Positions 26,201 to 36,700 of a stretch of 64,000 nt of DNA are shown here, piece after piece (positions within the stretch are counted from its first letter, which is position 1; each line of letters opens with the position of its first letter). This stretch comes from Klebsormidium nitens (lineage: Eukaryota; Streptophyta; Klebsormidiophyceae; Klebsormidiales; Klebsormidiaceae), in NCBI GenBank assembly GCA_000708835.1, contig DF237357.1, positions 19,805 through 83,804 on the forward strand, in the 5' to 3' direction. The position numbers and the translations under genes are program-made. The notes below the pieces were generated by a model. The model saw only the letters and a program-made list of their open reading frames with translations, ran no database searches and was not told the origin of the DNA.

Positions 26201-29200
26201 ACCTCGGATGCGATGGAAACGACAACGAGTGGCTCCAACCACCTGCTCGGGCCCCTTTTGATGTGTCCGCAAAGCACTTAAGTTTTCACAGTAGCAACAT
26301 ACGTTAACCGGTATGCAACTTCTGTCAGAACGCTGATTAATCGGATGGAGGCTGCCGACAAACTTCAGCAGCAGCAGCGACAAAGTTCTAACGACAGGCG
26401 CCCAGGACCAACAACAAGATTCTTGCATCCAGCTCAGCGTCAAAATATCTCGGAGCAAGCTCATGCTCTTTGAAGCAAGGCCGGAAGATGCTTACGTCTC
26501 CGTCACGAAAGCCTCTGCAGCCCGAACAGTAGGGTTTAATGACTCGTTGGCCCTCCGCAGGCGACCTCCTATCAGAAAGTCGTCGATCGGCCCCGATTTC
26601 GCGAGCAGAACGTCGTCGGCCGTTTTGAAGTACAATACTCCTGATGAACGAGGAGGCAAAACGTGAGGAGGCAGAATAGTTAGTCAGCAGGACGTTTCAA
26701 TTTTGGTCTGCAAGCATCAGGGAGAGTAACGGTGCAAGCCTCAGCTTGGTGGGGATTCTTTCAGGGGGTCAAGGGTGGGTACAGGTCCGGAGCAACCCGA
26801 TCGATGTAGTGAACAGTAACGGCCAGTGAACAGCAACGGAGACGGGTAGGGTCAGTTAGGGGGTTAGGGTGGGAACGGGTGCAGAGCGGTTGATCTTTTA
26901 GATTAGGGTTTCCATTGACGCAGAAGGCTTACTGTTCACTGGGCTTATTGCTCACGAAATTGAGGAATGCTCCCGAAGCAGGTGGATACAAGGGTTGCTG
27001 CTTTTAGTGTAGGGTTTCGCTTCTGTTCGTGTCTAAGGTGAGGAGCTTCATGATTGAGATGTTATGCAAAACACAGCGTTGATCATGCGGTGGAAGGGGT
27101 TGAAACTTGCAGAGTGACAGGTTGAGTAGGTTTAGGAGATGAAAAATACTAGCAGGCTTCCAACCATAAAGAAAAGCCAACGGCACCGGGCCACCAAGCT
27201 TCTTCATGAAGAACGTTCATAGATTTAAAGTGGCAGTATAATGGTACTGCTCTTCAACTCTGTCCTCACAGAATCTCGAAAAGAGCCGATAGTGAAAGGG
27301 GATGAAAGCAGGCAGTCGCTATTAAACAGCACTTGATTCAAGGAGGGAGGGACGGGCATCACTTACCCCCTTTGAGGTCGAATAGTGAACTGTAGTCGCT
27401 CAGGTCTCTGAGCGCCTGCGAAACGGCGTTGACCCCCAGGAAAGTCCCAGACACGTTGTCCCTCAGGGGAGTGGAAGCGACCATAACGGGAAACTGCTGA
27501 TCTGAGTAGAGAGTGCTCCAAAACACGTCCCCAGCGGACAGATTGTGAGCGCCTGTGTAGTACGGTCTCAGCCGCTTGTCGGGAACGGTCTCAAACGGTG
27601 CGGCTTGCCCCAGACGCTGGCCATTGGCGTCAAGGGAGACTTTGTAAGCCATTTGCCACCCCCCGAGGGGCGTACTGCAGAGCATACGAGGATAGAGATG
27701 AGGGGAAGTGCGCAATGGGGCGACTCTGTGCACCAAACGGCAGAAAGGAAAGAGAGAAGGTGAAGTCGAGGAGAGCTTTGTAGGCCATTTGCCACCCCCC
27801 CAGGGGCGTGCTGCAGAGCATACGAGGTTAGAGATGAAGAGAAGTGCGCAGTAGGGCGAATTGTGCACAAAACGAGGGGAGGAAAGTTGGCCAGTAGAGT
27901 CAAAGGTTACTTTGTACAGTTTGCCATTCGACCACCCCTTAGGGGCGTGCTGCAGGGACCAAGGTCCAAAAATGGAAAGGGAGTCCTCAGGAAGGCGCAT
28001 TTGTGCGGGATACGGAAGAGAGAAAAAGTTGGCCAGTGGAGTGGAGGGAGACTTTGTAGGCCATTCGCGATTCCCCCCAAGCGTGCTGCAGAGCTTAAAA
28101 AATGAGGGGAATGATGCTCTGTAGAGCGCGTTTGTGCACAATGCGGAGGTAAGAATAACTGGCCAGCGGAGTTGAGGGAGACTTTGTAGGCCATTTGTCA
28201 CCCCCCCAAGGGAAGTACTACAGAATGTCAAAAAAGACACCAATAGGAGGGGAGTGCTCTGTAGGATGTACTTCCTTCCAAGGATCAGAAGAGAATGACG
28301 AGTCTGCACTGCTGAGTACAGCGGGGCAGTCTGTTCTGCCAACGCCGCAGCTCAATCCCGGTATAAGAATCAAGATTTCATATGAATGTATCGGTGCTGT
28401 CTCTGATGTTTCTACCTGTCTTCCGGTCCGCACGCAAAGATGTTCCCAAGGGATGTAGTTCACTGCTTGCTTATGTTATATGAGTAATTCCTGCGCTGCT
28501 ATGGAGCTTGGTGTCTCCTTTTAATTCCTGCTCTGAAAGAGGCGGGCCATCAGGCTCTTTGAGAGATTCTGACAGCTTTTAGAAAGTCTTTTACCAGCAC
28601 AGCATTGTCATGTCCACTCAACATCTGCAACGCAATTCCTTTCGGACTAACAAGTCCCTCAGCTTCTGGCACAAGTCTGACAACTTTCATCGACCGTTCC
28701 GCTCTAGCATACTTGGCAACAGAGAGAACCTGTGCACATCCAGATCGTAGAATCAACTCACGTCGTGTTTGAGAAGACCTCTGTGTATCTCCGCACCCCG
28801 GATACTGTTTCTGGATTCACGTAAGAGTACTTGCCCGACCCATCATGCGTTGAACACTTCAGATCGTAGTTCCGGTTGGATACGACACCCCAGACTTGCC
28901 TCCGCATCTGGAAAACAAGCATAATAGTTGACATCTGGCTTTCATACAAGTATTGGGCTGTATGGCCGCACCTATGTGTGAACCTGTGCTCAAGTGAAAG
29001 CGGTTTGCCCCTCAAAACGTATTTCTGAAAGCTAGCTCCTCGAGTGCCACAGTCTAGGCTTAGCGTGAGGACCCTCTTCTTCTCGGCCAATTTTCTGATC
29101 ATAGTAAAAGTTTGATTGTTAGCGAAAGCTATCTTTACAAATCAATAAGCCACTGTCCTCAAAGACGGGCCGGGTGCAATGAGGCTGAGACCTTTAGCAT

Positions 29201-30901
29201 GAATAAACTGAGGGACGCGACAGACATAGCAGTCCAACTTGAATCATAGTTGCTCAGCACTTCTTTCATCTGGCATCTACTCGAAGGTGCCAAAGCCGAA
29301 GGCTTTCCAGCAATATACCACAATCCTCTCAAACTTTTAACCTCTTCTGGTTCATCCCTACGACTAACACAGAAGGCTTTGCTGCTTACCTGCTCGCCCA
29401 TGACAGCTCCCGTCAGCTGATACTGGTAGTAACATGCCTCTTCAGTCGAATGAAGTGCCGCAGCCTGGTCAGACAATACCCGGAGCATGTGTCCGGCTGA
29501 GCGGTTGAGGATTTCATGCCTGCGCAGAAAAGCATACGTTTCTTGATATAGTCCAGTGCTTTTATGCGCAAAAAAGTGTAAAACCAGAATCCTTGTCAAA
29601 ATGGCCAAATGTGGCTCCAGCGGAGCGCCAAGCATGTGCCAGCTGTGCGGTTAAGCACCTTGCATCAATATAATGCCTTCTTGATTAACTTGAAGCGGCA
29701 CTAGCAACCTACTGGATAGAGGATTAATAACATGGTAAACAGTTATTATGAAACCTTGCGGGCTTGTTCCAGAAGCTTGTGACCACAGGTAACCAAGCAC
29801 CATTCTGACAAAAGCACGGAATACAGCAATGTTCCGGCCATGTTCTGGACTCGTTGGCATTTCTGGAATGTTGAAGTAAGTAAGTAAATGCTTCCAAGCC
29901 GAATGACGCAAATCTCTCCATGTGCTTGAACTCCCAGATTGTAGAGAGCAAAAGTCGGGTTTCTACAGAAGATTCTGCTCTCAGCAGCATGTCTGCTTAG
30001 ACTAAAGTAAGGGTCCTCACCTGATAGACGACCCGAGGCTGTTCACAGCATTCTTCGTGCTCTGAGACGTCCAGAACCACGTGAATATGGTTAAGAGGCT
30101 GACGGACACAGCAAAGAGCGTCTGCACACAAAAGAGGAATGTCAGCTTCACTGTGGATGAATGGTGGCTTTCAGGAGCAAAGAGCTTTGCATTGTTAAAA
30201 AGCTTCTGAGTTGTTCTAGGCTCGAAGTTACTAGGACAGCAATGAATCGACTTTGGCAGAACAGAGCGTCCTTGACCACTGCAAAAGTCCATAGAGAGTC
30301 TGCCTCTGCCAATGCAAGTTGAGCACACCAAGTGGTCACTTGTTTGCAAATTGCAAGTCTCCGGTCAAATCACCGTCTGTCTTGTATTGCATAGCTGAAC
30401 AGTGCTTGGTGCACACTTTAACCAAGAACTTCTGGAGACTGACGTGCTGTTACGAAGGGACGCGTACTCTGCTACAGCTATGGGTACACTCAAGAAGCTT
30501 GACAGGATGCCACGAGCTCCAACACACAGCGGTAGCTCTCAGCCTTACTCTTTGCCTGATGTACGCGAAGACAGATTGGGCAAGTTGCCGAATACATTTC
30601 AATGATGCCCGGCGATGAGGTACGCAGCCAGCACAAAGGAGAACAGCAAGAAGGCCCGAATGGTTTAAAATGCCCTTAGAAGTGAATCTACAATTCAGAA
30701 GACAGGTGCATCAGGCCCAAGATGACTTACGATGATAGCGAGTCTGGCAACGAGCACCGAGTAATTTGGACGCGGCCCGGTTCCTTGCTTCCCCTCCGCT
30801 CCTGTTGACGGCGCCTCTTCCTTGGGCGACTGCGCTGCACTGCGGACTGGCATTGGTGTCATCCCAGATCCATTATCCACGATTACCTCGAGGCTCTTCA
30901 T
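17229..30901 (-). CDS. Hybrid sensor histidine kinase with dCache-like sensor, pseudo-receiver and receiver, 1052 aa
   Basis: Eighteen exons (minus): 30901-30731, 30121-30021, 29519-29390, 28907-28762, 27674-27367, 26640-26496, 24586-24400, 24017-23907, 23729-23655, 22964-22726, 22441-22203, 21555-21493, 20952-20766, 20234-20146, 19754-19591, 18960-18523, 18022-17882, 17453-17229. All join in phase, 3159 nt. TM1 is about residues 51-74. Residues 75-346 form an extracellular sensor whose RPYYTGA...VFWSTLYSD...FPVMVASTPL pattern resembles dCache_1 rather than CHASE. TM2 is 347-370. The HisKA box is SNVSH407ELRTP. HATPase has the N-box Asn520/Asn524, DSGIGIP, and GGTGLGLGI. A pseudo-receiver (about 680-800) keeps LLD740 and SK796PL but lost the acidic pair. 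An S/T/P linker leads to a canonical receiver: E925-D926, Asp976 (LMDCQMP), Thr1008, Lys1030. It should autophosphorylate and pass phosphate via His-phosphotransfer proteins; the ligand is unknown. Weakest boundaries are the donor at 20766 (GTTGGT) and the acceptor at 22441. Confidence 0.93.
24639..24767 (-). repeat. Partial copies of kinase intron-6 acceptor plus exon 7 start
   Basis: Read on the minus strand, the real junction (TGCTCATGTGTGCCGACATTCTTGCAG then exon 7, around 24633-24550) has an upstream copy ending in ATATCTCTGCAG at about 24695. This is followed by a degenerate exon start that keeps GGGGGTCATC. A further copy of the pre-acceptor segment (GTTGGCTCAATATGTGCCCAGATTGCAG) lies before it. 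The exon copy soon loses the reading frame and the membrane segment. Confidence 0.75.
25320..25800. repeat. Three diverged tandem units inside kinase intron 6
   Basis: The series GCA(A/T)ACCCCACCTG followed by an AGCGAA...GGCAG stretch and then GGCCGGGTTATGG or GACCGGGTTGTG recurs at about 25340, 25510 and 25677. The period is about 170 bp. All copies are intronic; no coding role is visible. Confidence 0.7.
26808..26955. mobile_element. Diverged MITE related to the element at 3606-3794, in a kinase intron
   Basis: Reverse-complemented, the core shares ACCGCTCTGCACCCGT, CCCACCCTAACC and GACCCTACCCGTC with the element at 3606-3794. The ends again form inverted repeats made of two subrepeats (left AGTGAACAGTAACGGCC plus AGTGAACAGCAACGG; right, inverted, GAGCAATAAGCCC plus AGTGAACAGTAAGCC). 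The subrepeat sequence differs from the first copy and I could not identify a clean target duplication, so this is an older or separate subfamily member. It lies in the intron between kinase exons 5 and 6. Confidence 0.65.
27640..28260 (-). repeat. Five-unit array of kinase intron-4 acceptor plus exon 5 start
   Basis: Read on the minus strand each unit is: CTGCAG acceptor, then a CACGCCCCTNGGGGGTGGC-like exon start, then AATGGC(C/T)TACAAAG and diverging sequence. On the plus strand the units are anchored by CTTTGTA(A/G)GCCATT at 27640, 27776, 27910, 28052 and 28182, a period of 130-142 bp. The unit at 27640 is the real exon 5 start (acceptor at 27675), since only it continues into the sensor domain and is in phase with exon 4. 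The other four are upstream copies within the intron. Together they keep a long minus frame open by chance. Confidence 0.85.
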
Positions 30902-33720
30902 GACCGCCTGCGAGAGCAGAGAGGTGCCAACAATGAGGGTTTGTCAAGAGATCCTCCGAGGGCCCTACGACAAAAGGGAGAACAGTGAGTGAGGTGGCAT
31001 GTCAACCGAGAGTTCATTATAGATGGGAGTCCGATTCTGCCACAGCCTAGACAACGAAGCAGTCCTGAAGTCCCAGCCGCAACAGAAAGGCACAAGCCTG
31101 ACTGAACCCTAATCGAATATGCTATATACGTGCGGTATACGTGCATAGACTATAAGCTGACCACCCTCTTCAACCCACCATCCAAAAAGCTCTCTAGTCA
31201 ACTGAACCCTATTGTTCAGCATGGCCGGACTCCTTTACATCACACTTGAGTGGCTTGCTCATATTCAAGGCTACTTGGGAAGCACACAACATTTTAAACC
31301 CTCGCACAAGGCAGGTTGGGCTCCTATTGAGGCCTGGCTCCCATTGTGCCTCGCAGACATTACACACTGGGAATCTGTCAGTCTGGAATTAGAAGCTGAA
31401 GCTTCTCAACTTCCATTAGCTAGGCATTTCAGTGAGTGGGAACCCCTCAGCGGAGGGTTGCTAACTTCCCAGAGCACGGTGTCGGCCTGGAGTGATCACA
31501 CTCACCTTCTGGTGGATAACAACAGGGCCAATACTACTATCAAGCTCAGTCAGTTGACCAAGGCCCGACGAGAGACTCTAGGCATCGGTCCTGAAACCCA
31601 TGAGCGTCAAGCGTCTCCAGATCCAGCAACCGCTCCAACTCAAACCACACACTGCTGCCGTCTAGGTTAGATTGCAACACACTTGTTGCAGCCTCGTTTC
31701 TGTCAGGTGTCTTTCAACTAGACAAGCAAAGCTCTGCGCAAGAATCAGCTTTTGCATCCCTGTGGAAGATTCACCTTCTGCATCCCTGCCCCTTCAAATA
31801 CTATCCCCCGCCCAAAGATAGGGTTCGTCTCCGAGCTACTTGCTAGCAAGCACTTTGCCAACCTGAACTAGTGCTGTTGGCATCAGGCAAGAGTGTTCCC
31901 TCACTAGCCTGTCACAAATGAGCACCAAGTCCCACGAAGCCCTGCACCGACTCCACCCTGACTGGACCAATCCTTGTTCAGACCATATTGGTACCTGCCA
32001 TCTTTCTTGCTGGCGCGCCCTGCCAGTGTACCTACTTGGCACGATACCGGTATGCTTGCAAAGAAGTGCGCCTGCGTGCGCCTTTTGCAGAAAGTTTGAG
32101 CGATCTGCTTTTTGATCGCTTTTTGGGCGCTTTTTGCGGTGGATGGAACCCGCAAACAACTAACCACGCTTCAGAGGCCGACACCTGTCTGTCTGGTACT
32201 CTCCCTGTCTGGTACTTTTCAAATAACCTGCTCTTGCATCTGGTGCTGCCACGTATAGAGGCAGTACGACTTTTGTTGAACCATTTATGGCACCGGCGAT
32301 CTGCTGACGACCTGTTTACGTCAGGCAAATCCGAATGTTGCGCTGAAGAAAGTCCGGAGTCCGTTGTCCGTTGTCAATTGTCCGTCGCGGATGTCTCCAG
32401 AATCACTCCAGATCCTTACCAAACGGTAATGGTATCTGTCGATAATGTTGAACCTCTGTGAAGATCAGCGCCACGTCGACAACTTCACGGATATACCGTA
32501 GGTAGCTCGGAACAGGCCATGGCCCTCGTGATCTCCCTGCATGGCGAGCCGTGAAATGGCCGAGCGCAGGTCGAGGAGCCACTGACGTTCGTAGGAGACG
32601 GCAGCTGGGTTTCTCCTAGGTACCGTAGTTGGGCTTGCAGGTGAAGAAGAGGGCATACAGCTCGTGCTTGACACAGGCAGGGTTGCCCAGAGATTGAGCT
32701 TGCGTGTTGGGAATGGCGGGCTCGTCGGTATGTATGCGGGTTCAGCCCGCTTTGCATGTGGCACAGCGGGAAACTTGGGGCAGGCGTCATGTGGGGGATA
32801 GGCTTTCAGAACATGGCACTTGCAACAGGTAGGATGTAAAATCTGGTTGTAACCTTTGAACTCTTAGGCGAGATGCGGTTAATCAGTGAGCAGAGGAATT
32901 GTTTTTGCTGCCGGTCTGCAACAAGCAGACCTTGGAGGATTATCTGCACTTTACCATGTTGTTGGAGTGGGAGTTTGGAACACTAGCATTTCAAGCTTGC
33001 GCGAAATTGACCAATGTCCGAAGAATTTAGATGGTACAGAAGGCAGCTGAATTGAGCATTGTGGACTAGTTTGAGGAGAAAAGGTGGCTTTCAAGTATGG
33101 GAGCGTTTTCTCTGAGGGATTTGGATTGCAAGATTTTGGTTCTCTTCGGTTCAGAGACTGTAAGCTCCTGTTGTGGTCTGGTGCTCCTTGCAATTGTGGA
33201 GAAATAGTAATAAGTTTTGTTGGAAACTGTCCTTGCTTTGGAAGCGGTTGGGATTGCTGGATGGAAACTGTCCTTGCTTTGGAAGCGGTTGGGATTGCTG
33301 GAAAAAAATGTACTAGGGTCTGTTTCCATAGCGTCCTTTCTGATTTTGGACTCCAGATGTTGGGAGAGTTTTTCTTGAGTTGCTCCTGTGGACTCCTTTC
33401 GAAATTTCTCATTGAAAACAACAACAGCCGAATTTACGCAGTGCGCCACATCAAGAATGGTCGAGTCCTTGAGGCTCCAGCAGATTTTTCTCTTTCTTTG
33501 GAGGCCACTGTTGGCAGTAAAAAGTGTGCCATCTCTTGCCCCGCTTCGCCTAGTCACCTGGGTATCTACCTCTCAGAGCGTTGTTTTCTTTTACACACGA
33601 GCAATAAGAATTTGAAACAGAAAAATTTCCAGCCGTTGCAACCGGAAGCTATCCAAGGACAGTTTGTGAAAGCGTTGAGACTTCTGCAGGCCCTTTCGCC
33701 CTGCGGCGCGCAGGCCGCAG
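30902..33720. other. Divergent intergenic region between kinase and SPP genes
   Basis: The kinase reads left and SPP reads right from this 2.8-kb region, so it should hold both promoters and leaders. An open frame at 31212-31670 (plus, 152 codons) has no recognisable motif and no splice partner; I leave it uncalled. Overlapping frames on both strands at 32951-33773 also lack support. An in-frame TGA about 45 nt before 33721 fixes the SPP start. Confidence 0.5.
33221..33302. repeat. Perfect 41-bp tandem duplication upstream of SPP
   Basis: A 41-bp unit beginning TGGAAACTGTCC and ending GGATTGCTGGA occurs twice head to tail (33221-33261 and 33262-33302) with no mismatch, so the duplication is recent. 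Confidence 0.9.
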
Positions 33721-36700
33721 ATGGTGACGCACAAAATTCACCAGTTCCAAACCACAAAAGCAGCCAGCATTAGGAACTTTCCTCGTGCCGGCACGGCAAA
33801 GTCGGTAGTTCCAATACCTTTGGCCGCTTCTCGGGAGCTTTCCTTAGGCAAGTCCGAGTCTGTGTTTCAAAAGACACAGCTGAGGTCAGGATTTTTAGGG
33901 GCGGGGCTTCGCTCCCGGAATCGAGGTCCAAGCCATGAATCAGCAACGAGGGGTGTGGGGTTTCTAAGAGGAGGGGTCCCCTGCTGCCGGCTGTCAGACT
34001 CGCTGGAGACACATGAGGGGTTAGAAAGTGCGAGAGGTTTAGGGTTCGGGTGCGCGCCTCTGCGGGGGCCCCAAAGAAGGAGGGATGTCGTAGTTAAGGA
34101 TAGTCGGAAGACGGGGTCCGGGGGGGCAGGGAGTGGGGCAAAAGCGGAGGGGCCGGTGCCCCCCCTGCACGCGGTGGCGACGCTACAGGATAATAGCACT
34201 AGGACTGAGTACCTTGATTCAGAGGTAGGTCGCACTCTCGTGATTGAAGCCGTCTCATGTCTCGTCCAGTTTGGGGGCGCCAAGATGCGTGTAGCTTCAC
34301 AGTGATGACCGGAGGACGTTGGTGACCTACCCCTTGCATGTGTGTTGGCAGCTTGAATCGTGTGGGCAACTTTTGTGAACTGGGCGACAGACTTTCAACT
34401 TTTATGTTCGAAGAGAGTGGGCTCCTGAGGTTTAGAAGATGGTAAGGTTTCAGGGCAACAGTCCTTCGCTGTGAAGAAGTTTCATTGCAGAGGCCTGTTG
34501 CACGATGTTTGGAGAGGGGGAGGCTTTTTCGGCCAATTGTGTGATATGCCAGGCAGATTTAGCAGCAGCCCAACGGTCTCCATCAAAGTCTTCTTCACTG
34601 GATAGCAGGATGTAGCATTCGCTTAGCACCACAGGGTCAGGGGGAAGATCCTAGGTGCCGCTTCACTAGCACTCCCGTGGTGCCCCTTTCCCTGCATTTT
34701 CTGATAATTCTGACATTCGACGGCCTCGTAGAATCCTTCTCCGTGTGTATCCCTGTTTTCTTCCCTTTTTGCAAGGGCGATTCGGGGCATGGGGCATCTC
34801 ACCAGGTTGGATGTTTCGGGGCAGAGTGTCAAACTTTCTTTTGTTGCCTGTGCCCATACGGTAGCTGTGAAGAGGATCGGGTTACACCAGATGCGCTTCA
34901 CAGGATAAACCCCTTAACCATAAAGCCAGCATTTTCTGATGTGGACCCGTTTTGTTTTCTTTCAGATTGTCGACAACACAAACTGGGAAGAATTTTTGCA
35001 CACACCGCTGCCGACACACCCGCGGCTCATCCGAGGACAGCTTGACAACGGGCTTCGCTACGTGATCCTTCCGAATGCGCTGCCGCCTAACAGGTATGTT
35101 TGCCATTTGTTCTTGAAGTTTCATTTTTGAAAAACAAACGATTCTTTTGTCGTCTCCTCTTGCTCCCTTTTTTCTCAAGATCTAGACTCGGTGAGAGATG
35201 CATGTAGGGAGCGTCACATAAAGTTTCTAGACTTGATTGACGAAATGAGCTCGTCATGATTTGCGTTCGCGCTTTTAGGTTCGAGGCCCATCTGGAGATG
35301 CACGTGGGGAGCGTCGACGAGTTGGACCACGAGCAAGGCGTCGCGCATCTGATCGAGCACGTGACGTTCCTCGGGAGCAAGAAGCGGGAGCGCATCCTGG
35401 GCACGGGGGCCCGCTCGAACGCATACACCGATTTTCACCACACAGTGTTCCATGTACACAGCCCGGTCAAGTCGCAGGAGACGGGAGAGGCGCTGCTGCC
35501 GCTCGTGCTGGACGCGCTGCACGAGGTAAGCAGAAACGAGCATGAAATGCGGTTCCAAACCATGAGGAGATGGCGGTTGTGTCGCTTTTCGTCCGTTCTC
35601 GGAATGCTATAGCACAGTCAAAACGTCACCGCTTCAAAGGCACTGTTTTAATCCGCTGTGGAGGTGGTTCTGCTGCGAAGCGAGTGCTAGTTTCCCTCTG
35701 TAAAGCCTTGCTGCGCCTTCATATGGCCCAGATGTTGGGGTGGGGTGGAAGTTTCGATGAGTATGCGCTCTTGTGTAGTCTGGCGGTTAAGGTATTGAAT
35801 TCTGCTATCGGCCCCTCGCAGCGGAGCGAAAGACACGGATTGTATCTTGCAAGATTCCGGTTGAGTCGGACACTTCCGATTCTGGATCAGTTATGACCCA
35901 GACTTCTTCCTTTTTCAAGCAAGTGCTTAGTAAAGCATGGCGGTTACTAGAGATGATTCCTTACCAGACTACGTTCTTGAGAGCTTTCAACACCTTGATC
36001 TTTCTTTTGCCTGACTCTTTACACTCTCGCTTCCATCAGATTGCATTCCAGCCCGAGTTCCCCGACTCTCGGATCGAGAAGGAGAGGAAAGCGGTGCTGT
36101 CGGAGCTGCAAATGATGAACACCATTGACTACAGGGTAGACTGCCAGGTGAGTCCTCTGTTCACGCAGCAGTTTAAGAAACGGCGTACGTATCATGCAGC
36201 AATTGTGATTGACATCGTGGAGTTCGTTGAGTTCGATTCTCCTGCTGTGTAGTTGTTGCAATTGGTCAAATGTCATGATCAAGTGCGCTTTGGGCTCTCA
36301 GCTCATCAGGGCTTCAGTCCCAACTACTCTGGTCTTCTGCATGATCGACGCTCCTCAAAGTGTTCAAAGCGACCAGAGAATAATGTCTAGTAGAGCGACT
36401 GCCGAATTGGATTGTACTGCTGTTTAAGCAGGCGTCGTTTTGATCTTTCTTATGCTTCAGCATCTCCCTATCATTGCTGCTTGGTGCGGCAGGATTTGCG
36501 TCCTGTCTTTGCTGGGCTGAGAAAATCATGTTACAGGCACTTGTTGCTTATTCACTCGTAATTTCGGTTTCTGTTGACCTAGACAAACTTAACCCAATCT
36601 TCTGTAGTGATATCTTTTCCTGCCGCGCCGTTGGTAGTGCTACGGCTTGGCACTTACAAGCAAGAACAAGCTCATTCTCCCTCTCCTTTCAGCAAGTACT

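Noticed and set aside
27359-28342. A 327-codon minus-strand open frame across the kinase sensor exon
   Set aside because: Only the 27674-27367 part is in phase with the neighbouring exons and has sensor motifs. The rest is the tandem array of junction copies that stays open by chance.
28762-30121. CHASE domain in the kinase, as in cytokinin receptors
   Set aside because: The N-terminal helix and the later RPYYTGA...FWSTLYSD pattern fit a dCache-like sensor better than CHASE; stated as tentative.
33084-33773. 229-codon plus-strand frame just before SPP
   Set aside because: It is in a different frame from SPP exon 1, contains the 41-bp tandem duplication, and has no domain; antisense frames overlap it equally.
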